A DNA stretch of 64,000 nucleotides from Bifidobacterium samirii (GCF_003952945.1 NZ_QXGK01000003.1:124001-188000); one strand, 5' to 3'. Shown: positions 42,151 to 52,836, counted from the first letter of the stretch. Program-made: numbers and translations. The notes: generated by a model from the letters alone, not told the origin.

Positions 42151-45100
42151 TCAGGCGGCGAAGTACTCGACGCCGGCCTCGAAGAGCGGCTGGTACTTGT
42201 CGCCGGGGACGTTCACGTACAGGCCGTTGCCGGAACGCTCCGAATGGCCCATCTTGCCGAACACGCGGCCGTCGGGGCTGGTGATGCCCTCGATGGCGAG
42301 CAGCGAGCCGTTCGGGTTGACGTCCAGATCCATGCCGGGCACGCCCGCCTCGTCCACGTACTGCGTGGCGATCTGGCCGTTGGCCTTGAGCTGGGCGAGC
42401 ACGTCGTCGGAGGCGACGAAGCGGCCCTCGCCGTGGCTGATGGCCACGGTGTGCACGTCGCCCACGGTGGTGCGCGACAGCCACGGGGACAGGTTCGACG
42501 CGACGCGCGTGCGCACCAGACGGCTCTGGTGGCGGCCGATCGTGTTGAACGTCAGCGTCGGGCATTCGGCGGTCATCGGCACGATGTCGCCGTACGGCAC
42601 CAGACCCAGCTTGATGAGCGCCTGGAAGCCGTTGCAGATGCCCAGCATCAGACCGTCGCGGTTGTTGAGCAGGTCGCGCACCGCGTCGGTGACGGCGGGG
42701 GAGCGGAAGAACGCGGTGATGAACTTCGCGGAACCGTCCGGCTCGTCGCCGCCGGAGAAGCCGCCCGGGATCATGACGATCTGGCTGCGGCGGATCTCGT
42801 CGGCCAGCGCCTGCGTTGACTCGGCGACCGCGGCCGGCGTCAGGTTGTTGACGATCAGCGTGGTCACGTCCGCGCCGGCGCGCTCGAACGCGGCGGCCGA
42901 ATCATACTCGCAGTTGTTGCCGGGGAACACCGGGATGACGACGTGCGGCTTGGCGACGCCGGCGCCCGTGTACACGGTCTTCTTCGGAGCCTCGAAGGAC
43001 ACGGTCTCGACGGTCGCGTGCTTTTCGGCGCCCTTGGAGCGGTACGGGAACACGGATTCGATGCCGGACTCCCACGCCTCCTGCACGGCGTCCAGGTCGA
43101 GCGTTTCGCCGGCGGCCGCGAACGCGTATTCGTCGGTCGTCACACCGATCTCGCCCACCTCGACGAGGTTGGACACGGCCGGGATCTTCGCGTCATCCGC
43201 CAGCTCCACGATGAACGAGCCGTACGCGGGCGCGAACAGGTCGTCCACGGCGATGGACTCGTCGAGCTTCACGCCGATGCGGTTGCCCAGCGTCATCTTG
43301 AACAGGGATTCGGCGGTCGCACCGTAGCCCGGCGTGGACACGGCCAGCGCGTCATGGAATTCGGTGAGCGCCTCGACGACGGAGAACGCCTCGAGCAGCG
43401 CATCCTTGTCCGGGGTGAGGCCGTCGGCCAGATAGCGCGGCGCGATGCGCACGATGCGATGGCCGGCGCCCTTGAACTCGGGGGAGGTGGCGCGGCGCAT
43501 GTCGCCCACGGCCACGGCGAAGGAGATCAGCGTCGGCGGCACGTCGAGGTCCTCGAACGAGCCGGACATGGAGTCCTTGCCGCCGATCGCGCCGGCGCCC
43601 AGGTCGACCTGCGCCATGAGCGCGCCGAGCACAGCGGCCAGCGGCTTGCCCCAGCGGGTCGGCTCGTCGCGCAGCTTCTCGAAGTACTCCTGGAAGCTCA
43701 GATACGCCTTCTCGTGCTCGAAGCCGGAGGCGACGAGCTTGGCGAGCGACTCCACGACCGACAGGTACGCGCCGGTGAACTGGTTCGCGCTCATGATGTA
43801 CGGGTTGAAGCCCCACGCCATCGCGGAGGCGGTCCGGGTCTCGCCGAACACCGGCAGCTTGGCCACCATCGCGAGGTTGGGGGTGAGCTGGCGGCGGCCG
43901 CCGAACGGCATGAGCACGGTGCCCGCGCCGATGGTCGAGTCGAAGCGCTCCGACAGGCCCTTGTTCGAGGCGACGTTGATGTCGGTGACCATCGCGTTCA
44001 TGCGCTCGGCCAGCGTGCCCTCGTTCCACGGCGTCGTGTACGCGCCCTGCGCTTCGACGTGCGCGACCTGATGCTTGGCGGCGCCGTTGGACGACAGGAA
44101 CTCGCGGGACAGGTCGACGATGCGGTCGCCGTTCCACGTCATCACCATGCGCGGATCCTCGGTCACCTCGGCGATGACGACCGCCTCGAGGTTCTCCTCG
44201 CGCGCGTAGCCCAGGAACTCGTCCACGTCCTCGGCGGCCACGTCCACGGCCATGCGCTCCTGCGATTCGGAGATCGCCAGCTCGGTGCCGTCCAGACCCT
44301 CGTACTTCTTCGGCACGGCATTGAGGTCCACGAACAGGCCGTCGGCCAGCTCGCCGACTGCCACGGACACGCCGCCCGCGCCGAAGTCGTTGCAGCGCTT
44401 GATCAGACGGCACGCGTCGCCGCGGCGGAAGAGGCGCTGCAGCTTGCGCTCGACGGGCGCGTTGCCCTTCTGCACCTCGGCGCCGTCCAGTTCGAGCGAT
44501 TCGACGTTGTGCGCCTTGGACGAGCCGGTCGCGCCGCCGATGCCGTCACGGCCGGTACGGCCGCCCAGCAGGATGATGCGGTCGCCCGGGGCCGGCGTCT
44601 CGCGGCGCACATGGTCGGCCGGGGTGGCGGCCACGACCGCGCCCACCTCCATGCGCTTGGCGACGTAGCCCGGATGGTAGATCTCGTCGACCTGGCCGGT
44701 GGCCAGACCGATCTGGTTGCCGTACGACGAATAGCCGGCCGCGGCGGTGGTGACGAGCTTGCGCTGCGGCAGCTTGCCCTCCATCGTCTGCGACACCGGG
44801 ACGGTCGGATCGGCCGCGCCGGTCACGCGCATCGCCTGATACACGTAGGAACGGCCCGACAGGGGGTCGCGGATGCAGCCGCCGATGCAGGTGGCGGCGC
44901 CGCCGAACGGCTCGATCTCGGTCGGATGGTTGTGGGTCTCGTTCTTGAACAGGAACAGCCAGTCCTGGTCCTCGCCGTTCACGTCGACCTTCACCTTGAC
45001 GGTGCAGGCGTTGATCTCCTCGGATTCGTCGAGGTTCTTCAGGATGCCGTTCTTCTTGAGCCACTTGGCGCCGATCGTGCCCATGTCCATGAGGCACACG

Positions 45101-45885
45101 GGCTTGGCGTCGCGGCCCAGCTCGTGGCGCATCTCGAGGTAGCGTTCGAACGCGGCCTTCACGGTCGCGTCGTCGATGGCGATCTCGTCGAGCTGCGTGC
45201 CGAACGTGGTGTGGCGGCAGTGGTCCGACCAGTAGGTGTCGATCACCTTGATCTCGGTGATCGTGGGCTGGCGGCCCTCCTGCTCGAAGTAGCGCTGGCA
45301 GAACTCCAGGTCGGCCAGATCCATCGCGAGGCCACGCTCGGCGATGAAGGCGCGTCCCGCCTCGGCGTCCATGCCGGTGAAGCCGTCGATGACCTCGACC
45401 TTGCCGGGCGTGGGCACCTGCGCCTTGAGCGTGTCCTTGGCCTCCAGACCCGCCTCGCGGGCTTCGACCGGGTTGATGACGTACTTGCGGATGGCGGCCA
45501 CGTCCTCGGCGGACAGGGCGCCCTCGAGCGCGTACACCTTCGCGGAGCGCACGGTGGGACGCTCGCCCTGGGAGATCAGCTGGATGCATTCGCTGGCCGA
45601 ATCGGCGCGCTGGTCGAACTGGCCGGGCAGGAACTCGGTGGCGAACACGGTCGCCTCGCCGAAGTCGGGCATGTCGTAGGCGACGTCGTCGACCTGCGGC
45701 TCGCTGAACACGGTCGGCACGGCCTGGGCGAACAGCTCCTCGCCGATGCCCTCCACGTCATAGCGGTTGACGACGCGCACGCCGGTCAGCGCGTCGACGC
45801 CCAGGATGGTCCTGAGCTCGGCGCACAGCTGCTGCGCCTCGACGTCGAATCCGGGCTTCTTCTCCACATACACGCGAAAAACCAT
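42151..45885 (-). CDS. purL: Phosphoribosylformylglycinamidine synthase, large single-chain type
   Basis: A 1,244-residue PurL that turns FGAR, ATP and glutamine into FGAM. It is the long form with its own glutaminase: an N-terminal PurS-like part (MVFRVYVEKKPGFDVEAQQLC), the two-lobed synthase core (DTYWSDHCRHTTF, FKNETHNHPTEIEPFGGAATCIGGCIRDPLSGRSYVYQAMR), and a C-terminal class I amidotransferase with GICNGFQALIKLGL (catalytic Cys) and ISHGEGRF (His). Separate PurS and PurQ are therefore not needed. The start 45885 has AAAAGGA upstream. The order purT, purC, purL on this strand suggests one transcription direction. Confidence 0.96.
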   Translation of the reverse strand: MVFRVYVEKKPGFDVEAQQLCAELRTILGVDALTGVRVVNRYDVEGIGEELFAQAVPTVFSEPQVDDVAYDMPDFGEATVFATEFLPGQFDQRADSASECIQLISQGERPTVRSAKVYALEGALSAEDVAAIRKYVINPVEAREAGLEAKDTLKAQVPTPGKVEVIDGFTGMDAEAGRAFIAERGLAMDLADLEFCQRYFEQEGRQPTITEIKVIDTYWSDHCRHTTFGTQLDEIAIDDATVKAAFERYLEMRHELGRDAKPVCLMDMGTIGAKWLKKNGILKNLDESEEINACTVKVKVDVNGEDQDWLFLFKNETHNHPTEIEPFGGAATCIGGCIRDPLSGRSYVYQAMRVTGAADPTVPVSQTMEGKLPQRKLVTTAAAGYSSYGNQIGLATGQVDEIYHPGYVAKRMEVGAVVAATPADHVRRETPAPGDRIILLGGRTGRDGIGGATGSSKAHNVESLELDGAEVQKGNAPVERKLQRLFRRGDACRLIKRCNDFGAGGVSVAVGELADGLFVDLNAVPKKYEGLDGTELAISESQERMAVDVAAEDVDEFLGYAREENLEAVVIAEVTEDPRMVMTWNGDRIVDLSREFLSSNGAAKHQVAHVEAQGAYTTPWNEGTLAERMNAMVTDINVASNKGLSERFDSTIGAGTVLMPFGGRRQLTPNLAMVAKLPVFGETRTASAMAWGFNPYIMSANQFTGAYLSVVESLAKLVASGFEHEKAYLSFQEYFEKLRDEPTRWGKPLAAVLGALMAQVDLGAGAIGGKDSMSGSFEDLDVPPTLISFAVAVGDMRRATSPEFKGAGHRIVRIAPRYLADGLTPDKDALLEAFSVVEALTEFHDALAVSTPGYGATAESLFKMTLGNRIGVKLDESIAVDDLFAPAYGSFIVELADDAKIPAVSNLVEVGEIGVTTDEYAFAAAGETLDLDAVQEAWESGIESVFPYRSKGAEKHATVETVSFEAPKKTVYTGAGVAKPHVVIPVFPGNNCEYDSAAAFERAGADVTTLIVNNLTPAAVAESTQALADEIRRSQIVMIPGGFSGGDEPDGSAKFITAFFRSPAVTDAVRDLLNNRDGLMLGICNGFQALIKLGLVPYGDIVPMTAECPTLTFNTIGRHQSRLVRTRVASNLSPWLSRTTVGDVHTVAISHGEGRFVASDDVLAQLKANGQIATQYVDEAGVPGMDLDVNPNGSLLAIEGITSPDGRVFGKMGHSERSGNGLYVNVPGDKYQPLFEAGVEYFAA

Positions 45886-45996
45886 GGGGATCCTTTTCTG
45901 TTGCTGTTGAAGTAGTTGAAGTCTGAGTGGTCCTGCGCGGGTGGCGCGCAAAGACGAATACGGCTCCCTTTCGGTAAAAGGGAGCCGTGGCGTTCG

Positions 45997-46749
45997 CTAC
46001 TCGGCGCGCTCGACGCCCTCGGCCTCGGCCAGGGCGGTCAGACGGGCGTAGATCTCCTCGTAGGCGGGGATGATGTCGCCCAGGTCGCGGCGGAACAGGT
46101 CCTTGTCGAGATGCTCGATTTTGCCGCTCTTGTCCTTGAGGTCCCACAGGCGGCAGGTGTCCGGCGTGATCTCGTCGGCGAGCAGGATGCGGCCGTCGGA
46201 GGTCTTGCCCTCCTCGATCTTGAAGTCGACGAGCTTGACGTCGATCTTGGAGAAGATGTCGACGAGCGCGGCGTTGACGGCGCGGGCCTGACGGGAGATC
46301 TCCGCCAGCTCCTCCTCGGTGGCGAGGCCGAGGGCCACGATGCCGTCGTCGTTGATGAACGGGTCGCCCAGATCGTCCGACTTGTAGCAGAACTCGAGGA
46401 TCGGCTTCTTCAGGTCGGTGCCCTCCTCGACGCCGTAGCGCTTCGCGAAGGAGCCGGCGGCGGTGTTGCGCATGATGATCTCCAGCGGGAACATGTCCAT
46501 CTTGCGCACCAGCTGCTCGGTGTCGGACAGGCGCTTGACGAAGTGGCTGTCCACGCCGCGCGCCTTGAGCAGGTCGAAGATCACGGAGGTGATGTGGTTG
46601 TTCAGATTGCCCTTGCCCTCGATCTGGGCCTTCTTGGCGCCGTTGCCGGCGGTGGCCTGATTCATGTAGTCGACCCACAGGATGTCGGAGTCGTCGGTTG
46701 CGTACAGTTTCTTGGCCTTGCCCTCGTAGAGCTTTTCCAGTTTCTCCAT
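45997..46749 (-). CDS. purC: SAICAR synthase
   Basis: A 250-residue PurC joining CAIR and aspartate with [50 protein letters not shown] is the classic glycine-rich N-terminus, and [44 protein letters not shown] and [31 protein letters not shown] are family motifs. The start has GGAAGG upstream. 111 bp separate it from purL. Confidence 0.96.
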   Translation of the reverse strand: MEKLEKLYEGKAKKLYATDDSDILWVDYMNQATAGNGAKKAQIEGKGNLNNHITSVIFDLLKARGVDSHFVKRLSDTEQLVRKMDMFPLEIIMRNTAAGSFAKRYGVEEGTDLKKPILEFCYKSDDLGDPFINDDGIVALGLATEEELAEISRQARAVNAALVDIFSKIDVKLVDFKIEEGKTSDGRILLADEITPDTCRLWDLKDKSGKIEHLDKDLFRRDLGDIIPAYEEIYARLTALAEAEGVERAE

Positions 46750-46846
46750 TATCGCCTTCCAGATTTAGGGGGAGAATTGAGCTGAACTAACCCTCAAAGA
46801 GTAGCAATCCGGGGCTACAACCATGCCGCCGGCCCCGTCGGACGGC

Positions 46847-46890
46847 AACGGGGCGTCGTACGCCGCGATCGGCGCACGACGCCCCCGTTA
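46847..46890 (-). terminator. Terminator after purT
   Basis: AACGGGGCGTCGT (46847-46859) pairs with ACGACGCCCCCGTT (46876-46889) with one bulge. It lies beyond the purT stop. The neighbouring 46905-46965 region has three degenerate GACGTCA-containing repeats. Confidence 0.6.
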
Positions 46891-46961
46891 ACGGACGACG
46901 GCGAAACGTCAGCCGGACGCCGGTCGGACGTCAACCGACGGCATCCGGACGTCAGTCGGCG

Positions 46962-48302
46962 TCAGCGCACGACGATATCGAGCGCATCGGCCACACGGCC
47001 GGCCCTCGCGCGCGCATCCGCCTCGCTGTCGCCGACCGCCAACGCGACCGCCATACGACGATGGCCATGCACCTGCGGCTTGGCGAAGATGCGCAGATCC
47101 GCATCCGGATCGGCCAGCGCGCGGCCCACACCCGAGAACACCGCCTCGCCGTCGCCCGCCACGACGATCGCATGGCTCGCCGCCACACGGCCCGCCGGCA
47201 GCTCCGACGCCACATGACCCTCCGCAACCGGCAGACCCAGGATCGCGCGCGCATGCAGCGCGAACTCGCTCAGACGCTGCGACGCCATCGTCACCATGCC
47301 CGTATCATGCGGACGCGGCGACACCTCGTTGAACAGCACCGAACCGTCCGTCAGCACGAACAATTCCACGCCGAACACGCCCCAGCCGCGCTCGCCGGCC
47401 GCACTCGCCTTCGCGACCAGACCCTCGACCGCCGCACGCGCGATGCGACCGGCCTCCGCCAGCACGCCGTCGCTCGCCGCCGCCGGCTGCCACGACTCAC
47501 GGTAGTCGCCCGACTCCTGACGCTGCCCGATCGGAGCGCACGTCACGATGCCGGCGCTCGACGAGACCGTCAGCACCGTCAGCTCATAATCCAACGGCGC
47601 CAGCGCCTCCACGATCACGCGCGACACGTCGCCCTCGCCGGCCGCACGACGACCCGTCTGCGCCTCCGTCCACGCCGCATCGATCGCATCCGCGGAACGC
47701 ACCACCGACTGGCCATGACCGGACGAGCTCATCACCGGCTTGACCACACACGGATACCCCACCTCGGCAGCGCCCGCACGCAGCTCCTCCAACGAACCCG
47801 CGAACCGGTACGGCGTGGTCGGCAGGCCCAGCTCCTCATGCGCGATGACGCGCAGGCGCTCGCGGTCCATGCAGATCGCCGCGATGCCGGCGCTGGGCAC
47901 GACCTGCGCGCCGGACGCGGCCGCCGCGGCCAGTTCGGACGTGGCGATCGCCTCGACCTCCGGCACGATGATGTCGGGACGGACCTCATCGAACAGGGCG
48001 CGCAGCGCGACCGGGTCGGCCATGTCGAGGACGCGCGCCTCATGCGCGACCTGCTGGGCGGGCGCGCCCGCATACGAGTCGGCGGCGCACACCCACGCGC
48101 CCAGACGCATGAGCTCGATCGCGACCTCCTTGCCCAGTTCGCCCGCGCCGAGGAACAGCACGCGGACCGGAGCCGCACCCAGCGGCGTGCCCAGCGCGCG
48201 CTCGGAGAAGGCGTGCGGGGCGGACTGCTCGGAGTCGACGGGGACGGTGGAGTCGGTGGAGATGGTGGACTGCGTTTCGCTGATGGCGCTCATTTCACTC
48301 AT
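46962..48302 (-). CDS. purT: Formate-dependent GAR transformylase
   Basis: A 446-residue ATP-grasp enzyme making formyl-GAR from GAR, formate and ATP, as an alternative to folate-dependent PurN. VRVLFLGAGELGKEVAIELMRLGAWVCAADSYAGAPAQQVAHEARVLDM is close to E. coli PurT, followed by IVPEVEAIAT, CVVKPVMSSSGHGQSVV, WGVFGVELFVLTDGSVLFNEVSPRPHDTGMVTMASQ. The N-terminus before residue 35 is a Ser/Thr-rich extension; M at 48302 or 48293 are both possible starts. The end of the gene is 212 bp before purC. Confidence 0.93.
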   Translation of the reverse strand: MSEMSAISETQSTISTDSTVPVDSEQSAPHAFSERALGTPLGAAPVRVLFLGAGELGKEVAIELMRLGAWVCAADSYAGAPAQQVAHEARVLDMADPVALRALFDEVRPDIIVPEVEAIATSELAAAAASGAQVVPSAGIAAICMDRERLRVIAHEELGLPTTPYRFAGSLEELRAGAAEVGYPCVVKPVMSSSGHGQSVVRSADAIDAAWTEAQTGRRAAGEGDVSRVIVEALAPLDYELTVLTVSSSAGIVTCAPIGQRQESGDYRESWQPAAASDGVLAEAGRIARAAVEGLVAKASAAGERGWGVFGVELFVLTDGSVLFNEVSPRPHDTGMVTMASQRLSEFALHARAILGLPVAEGHVASELPAGRVAASHAIVVAGDGEAVFSGVGRALADPDADLRIFAKPQVHGHRRMAVALAVGDSEADARARAGRVADALDIVVR

Positions 48303-48364
48303 GCGCCTTATTGTGCCATCGAGGGGATACCGTGCGTCGGGCGGCCGCGGCGGCCTCATGGCAC

Positions 48365-48384
48365 GTTACACTGATTTCAGTAAC
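48365..48384 (+). promoter_or_regulatory. Possible autoregulatory operator of LacI gene
   Basis: GTTACACTGATTTCAGTAAC has GTTAC/GTAAC ends and an inner ACTG/CAGT pair. It lies 30 bp before the LacI start. GTTACACTG recurs at 53084-53092 upstream of the symporter gene. Confidence 0.45.
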
Positions 48385-48413
48385 AGAATTTACCATCCGC
48401 TTGAGGGGACGTC

Positions 48414-49424
48414 ATGGTCACGATTCGTGAGATAGCCCAGAAATCGGGATATTCGCAGGCCACGGTGTCGAGGCTGCTCAACGGCGACCCGACGCTGTCG
48501 GTCCGGGAAGCCACGCGCCGCCGCATCATCGAGGCGAGCGAGGAACTGGGATATGCGGCGGGTGCGCGCCGGCTCGCGCTGCCGCGTAAGGTGGCGGTGC
48601 TCGACGACTTCACGCCGGTCGAGGAACTTCAGGACGCGTACTTCGACCAACTGCGCGAGACGCTCGAACGCCACGCCAAGGCGCAGAACATGGAACTGGT
48701 CGCCTGCTCCGGAGTCGACGACATGATCGCCGAGGCGGGGGAGTACGACGGGTTCATCGCCACCGGACCCGAAGCGCCCTCATTTGATGATCTGAAGCGT
48801 CTGCACGAGCTGCTGCCCAACGGCGTGTTCGTCGACATCAACCCGGCCCCGAACCTGTTCGACTCGGTTCGTCCGGATCTGTCGCAGACGATTCTGGACG
48901 CGCTCGACTCGCTGACGGCGGCCGGCATGCGCCGCATCGGATTCATCGGCGGCACCGGGGAGACGATGGGACAGTACCGCCGGCAGGAGGATCCGCGTCT
49001 GCTCGCGTTCCGTGAATGGAGCGCCCGTCTCGGCGTCGACTGCGACGGCCTCGTCTACGCCGAGGGACCGTTCACCGTCGACAACGGGCGCGACATGGCC
49101 GCCCGGATGCTGGCCGACCACGCCGACGACCTGCCGGACGCCGTCATCGTCGCCGCCGACCCGATCGCGGTGGGCGCGCTGCAGGCGTGCGCCGCCGCGG
49201 GCGTGCTCGTGCCGCACGACATGGCGCTGGTCAGCATCAACGACCAGACGATCGCCCGCTACACGTCACCGCCGCTGACGACGTTCGCGATCGACCTGGA
49301 CGACCTGGCGGCGTCCGCGATCACGATGCTCGCCGAATCGATCGCCGAACGTCGGCGCGTGCGCCATCATCTGCTCATCTCCACGTCGATGACCGTGCGC
49401 GGCAGCTTCGTCCCGGCTCACTGA
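48414..49424 (+). CDS. LacI-family transcriptional regulator (lac locus)
   Basis: A 336-residue repressor. The HTH is VTIREIAQKSGYSQATVSRLLNGDPTLSVREATRRRIIEASEELGY, followed by a periplasmic-binding-protein-like sensor ending in the usual LLISTSMTVRGSF. The hinge region reads AAGARRLALPRK; the middle has IGFIGGTGETMGQYRRQEDPR. It converges with the beta-galactosidase gene, so lactose or another galactoside is the probable ligand. ATG 48414 has GAGGGGA upstream. Confidence 0.88.
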   Translation: MVTIREIAQKSGYSQATVSRLLNGDPTLSVREATRRRIIEASEELGYAAGARRLALPRKVAVLDDFTPVEELQDAYFDQLRETLERHAKAQNMELVACSGVDDMIAEAGEYDGFIATGPEAPSFDDLKRLHELLPNGVFVDINPAPNLFDSVRPDLSQTILDALDSLTAAGMRRIGFIGGTGETMGQYRRQEDPRLLAFREWSARLGVDCDGLVYAEGPFTVDNGRDMAARMLADHADDLPDAVIVAADPIAVGALQACAAAGVLVPHDMALVSINDQTIARYTSPPLTTFAIDLDDLAASAITMLAESIAERRRVRHHLLISTSMTVRGSFVPAH

Positions 49425-49477
49425 CGGACGGCGTGCGCCGGGAATCCCGATCCGGTCGGCGCCGATATACACAAAGA

Positions 49478-49514
49478 AGTGCGGGGCGTATGAGATCCTC
49501 ATACGCCCCGCACT
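49478..49514. terminator. Bidirectional terminator between lacI-type gene and beta-galactosidase
   Basis: AGTGCGGGGCGTATGAG (49478-49494) pairs perfectly with 49498-49514 around a 3-base loop (ATC). Confidence 0.85.
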
Positions 49515-49552
49515 GTGCAGGAACTCCGGAGACTCAGTGGGTCCTACGCGTG

Positions 49553-52500
49553 TCAGATAAGACGCAGCGTCACGTCGAGCTCATACGGATGGGATGCGGG
49601 CATCAGATACGGGTCGTGCACCGGCGCACCCCACGAATCGTCGCCGCCGACGCCCATCTGCGCGGCCAGCAGACGCAGGAACGTGTGCCGGACCGGCGGC
49701 AGCTCGTCCGCGTGCGTCGCCTCCTCCAGCATCAGCGAACTGTACGGCAGCAGGCTCGCGCTGAACGCGGCTCCGGTCCCGGCCGCGGCCTCGATGCGCA
49801 TGCCGTGGCCGTTCGCATCCGTGACCTCGGCCCAACGCACGCCCTCATGGTTGCCGGTCTCCTGCGGCACCAGATACGGGGCGCAGTCCTGCGACGCCGT
49901 GCGTTCGAACACGCCCAGCCGTCCGCCGTGCAGACGGTCCGCATACGTCTCCTCGGGGCCGAGGCCATAGAAGCGCAGATGGTCATACCGCTTCGGCAGC
50001 ATCCATTCGATGCCGAACGCGGGGAGCGACGGCGCGTCCTGGGCACCCGGATACGAGACGGTCATGCGCACGTCGCCGGTGGACGCCTGCGCCTCATAGC
50101 GCACCTCCACACGCGTGCGTCCCGGCTCGGCCAGCTCGTACGTGTACCGGGCGACCGCGCGGGTTCCGTCCGCCTCGATGGCATGGTCGACGACCTTCGC
50201 ATAGCGCCCCGCCGGCATCCAGCGCGCCCTGTCGAACCCGGAGCCGTTGCCGCGGTCGTTGTCGGTGAGCGGGCGGAAGCAGGTGATCGACGGTCGGCGG
50301 ACGACCATCTCGCGGCCGCCGCGCACGAACGACACAACGCCGCCCTGCGTATGCGAGAACACGACCTCGGTGTCCGCATGACGCACACCCACGTTCCAAC
50401 GGCCCACGGTCACCGTTCCATCGGCTGCGGACGCGGTCGGCTTCGCGATTCCGGCCGGCGCGTCGACCACGACCGTATGCTGGCCGAACGCCAGCTCATG
50501 ACCGGCCGGCGCCCATGCGGTCGCCTCGGCCAGCAGCTGACGAACCTCGTACGTCACCTCGACACGGCCGTCGGCGCCCGCATCGGACGCGAGCGCGACG
50601 TCATCAGTCGAGGGGAACGCGACCGGGAAACGGCCCGTGCACCCGGCCGGCACATCGAACCCGTACCTCGCGCTCCAGCGCTCCTCGCCGCCGACCAGCA
50701 TCCGGGCCTCGAACACGTCGTCCGCCGTCGAAACGAACAGATTGCCGTTGCGGATCTCCACGCCGGATTCATCGGGAACGACTGTCACCGGCGCGTACAG
50801 GCGCTTCACCTCCTGCATCTTGGGCGTCGGCGTATGGTCCGCGAACAGCAGACCGTTGCCGGAGAACTCGTAATCCGACGGGCGGTCGTCCCAGTCGCCG
50901 CCGTATGTGAGCCGCTCCGAGCCGTCGTCCATCCGCTGCACCAGCGCCTGATCGATGAGATCCCAGATGAAGCCACCCTGGTAATGCGGATACCGCTCCA
51001 ACTCGGTGTACAGGTGCAGGCCTCCCACCGAATTGCCCATCGCATGCATGTACTCACACGAAATATACGGCTTCTTCGGATCGGCCTTGAGATATGCCTC
51101 CACGTCGGCGGGCTTCGCATACATGCGCGTCTCCACATCCGACACATCCTCATAGGCGCGATCCCACGTCATGCCCTCGTAATGCACCGGCCGCGTCGGA
51201 TCGGCCGCATGCGCGAACCGGTACATCGCCCGGAACACGTCACCCGCATGCGACTCGTTGCCCAACGACCACAGCAGCACGCACGGATGGTTCCGGTCAC
51301 GGCCGACCATCGATGCCAGACGGTCCACGCACGCGCCCTCCCACTCGGGGCGGCTGCCCGGAACCGCGCACTCGGGCGTCGGCACATCGCCCGGCGTGCA
51401 CCAGCTGCCATGCGTCTCGATGTTCGTCTCGTCGATCACATACAGGCCCAGCTCGTCGCACAGCTCGTAGAAGCGCGACTGGTTCGGATAATGCGACGTG
51501 CGCACCGCATTGATGTTGTTGCGCTTGCACGCCACCAGATCCTCCCGGATCTCCCGCTCGCCGATCGCACGTCCCAGACGGGAGTCGAACTCATGACGGT
51601 TCGCGCCCCGGAACACGATACGACGGCCGTTGAGCCGCATGATGCCGCCTTCGATCACGAACCGTCGGAAGCCGATACGCTGAGGCACCACCTCAAGCAC
51701 CCGCTTGTCGGACGACTCCAGTGTGAGCGTCAACGTATACAGGGACGGCGACTCGGCGCTCCACGGCAGCACCACGCCCACCGGCGCCGAGAACGACACC
51801 GGCGTCAGCCCATTCCCATCCTGCGATTCGGACGCGATCTCATCGATTCCATACACCCACTGCCACAGCGTCGCCCCATCCGGACCCGCCAGCGTCGCAC
51901 GTAACGACGCCGCATCCCGCACGTTGCGCACCGACGCATCCACCGACAGCACGCCGGACCCGTCCAGATGCTCGTAATCGGCGACCACATGCAGATCCTC
52001 GACATGCACCGACGGATACGCCGTCAACTCCACCGACCGGAACAGGCCGTGCAGACGCCAGAAATCCTGATCCTCCAGCCACGAGGCGCTCGCATGCTCA
52101 TAGCAGGCGACGGCCAGGACGTTGCCGTCGGGGCGCAGCGCGTCGGTCACGTCGAACTCGCTGGGGGTGAAGGAATCCTCGGCATAGCCGATGAAGCTTC
52201 CGTTGAGCCATACGTAGATCGCAGTGGCGGCTCCGTGGAAGGTGAGCGTGACGCGGCGGCCCTCGTCGATGGCGCGGCGCGTTTCGGCGGACGGGGCGAA
52301 CCGGCGACGGTAGACCCCGACGTGATTGAGTTCGGGGACGCCCGGCTGCTCGACGGCTTCGTGGCCATCCCACGGATACTGGATGTTCACATACTGCGGC
52401 CGCAGCAGTCCCGCGGTCTCCCACGTGGAGGGGACGGGGATGGATGAAAAGCCGGAGTCGTCGAATCCGGCTTCGACGAATGCCGGAGCCACGGTATCGG

Positions 52501-52765
52501 AACCTGCCTTCCCACCGTCCAGCGGGAATCCCTCCGTCGGGGCGCTGACGACGGCGATGCGCCATTCCCCGTCGAGACTCTGGCGCAGCGTCATCGTCTC
52601 CTCGGGCGCCGGCGCGTGATCGAAGAACCGATGATCGGAATGAGCCGGAAGGCGATTGACCGCGTAGACGGTCGGATCGGCCAGCCACGAGGTCGAAGCC
52701 GCGGGCGAACGCAAAATCGGGATGTCGGATATTTCGGTCGGGGTCGAGGCTGTGGAAGCGGACAT
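49553..52765 (-). CDS. lacZ: Beta-galactosidase, GH2 (LacZ type)
   Basis: A 1,070-residue LacZ-type enzyme hydrolysing lactose and related beta-galactosides in the cytoplasm. Order: sugar-binding jelly roll (GEWRIAVV...VPSTWETAG), Ig-like domain, TIM barrel with the acid/base Glu in CVLLWSLGNESHAGDVF and nucleophile Glu in KPYISCEYMHAMGNSVGGL, then the C-terminal Bgal_small_N domain (RPLTDNDRGNGSGF, FGIEWMLPKRYDHLRFYGLGPEETYADR). No signal peptide. Length is close to E. coli LacZ (1,024). ATG 52765 has AAGGAG upstream. Divergent from the GPH symporter gene, with which it shares a regulatory gap. Confidence 0.95.
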   Translation of the reverse strand: MSASTASTPTEISDIPILRSPAASTSWLADPTVYAVNRLPAHSDHRFFDHAPAPEETMTLRQSLDGEWRIAVVSAPTEGFPLDGGKAGSDTVAPAFVEAGFDDSGFSSIPVPSTWETAGLLRPQYVNIQYPWDGHEAVEQPGVPELNHVGVYRRRFAPSAETRRAIDEGRRVTLTFHGAATAIYVWLNGSFIGYAEDSFTPSEFDVTDALRPDGNVLAVACYEHASASWLEDQDFWRLHGLFRSVELTAYPSVHVEDLHVVADYEHLDGSGVLSVDASVRNVRDAASLRATLAGPDGATLWQWVYGIDEIASESQDGNGLTPVSFSAPVGVVLPWSAESPSLYTLTLTLESSDKRVLEVVPQRIGFRRFVIEGGIMRLNGRRIVFRGANRHEFDSRLGRAIGEREIREDLVACKRNNINAVRTSHYPNQSRFYELCDELGLYVIDETNIETHGSWCTPGDVPTPECAVPGSRPEWEGACVDRLASMVGRDRNHPCVLLWSLGNESHAGDVFRAMYRFAHAADPTRPVHYEGMTWDRAYEDVSDVETRMYAKPADVEAYLKADPKKPYISCEYMHAMGNSVGGLHLYTELERYPHYQGGFIWDLIDQALVQRMDDGSERLTYGGDWDDRPSDYEFSGNGLLFADHTPTPKMQEVKRLYAPVTVVPDESGVEIRNGNLFVSTADDVFEARMLVGGEERWSARYGFDVPAGCTGRFPVAFPSTDDVALASDAGADGRVEVTYEVRQLLAEATAWAPAGHELAFGQHTVVVDAPAGIAKPTASAADGTVTVGRWNVGVRHADTEVVFSHTQGGVVSFVRGGREMVVRRPSITCFRPLTDNDRGNGSGFDRARWMPAGRYAKVVDHAIEADGTRAVARYTYELAEPGRTRVEVRYEAQASTGDVRMTVSYPGAQDAPSLPAFGIEWMLPKRYDHLRFYGLGPEETYADRLHGGRLGVFERTASQDCAPYLVPQETGNHEGVRWAEVTDANGHGMRIEAAAGTGAAFSASLLPYSSLMLEEATHADELPPVRHTFLRLLAAQMGVGGDDSWGAPVHDPYLMPASHPYELDVTLRLI

Positions 52766-52836
52766 TGGTGAACTCCTTGCCGTACGTCGTTGTAATGCTG
52801 GTGATGTCAGAGTGTTATCGGTATAGGTAAAACTCT

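Noticed and set aside
42943-45915. 990-codon plus-strand ORF opposite purL
   Set aside because: Antisense shadow of purL with Arg/His/Leu-rich composition; no motifs and no start context.
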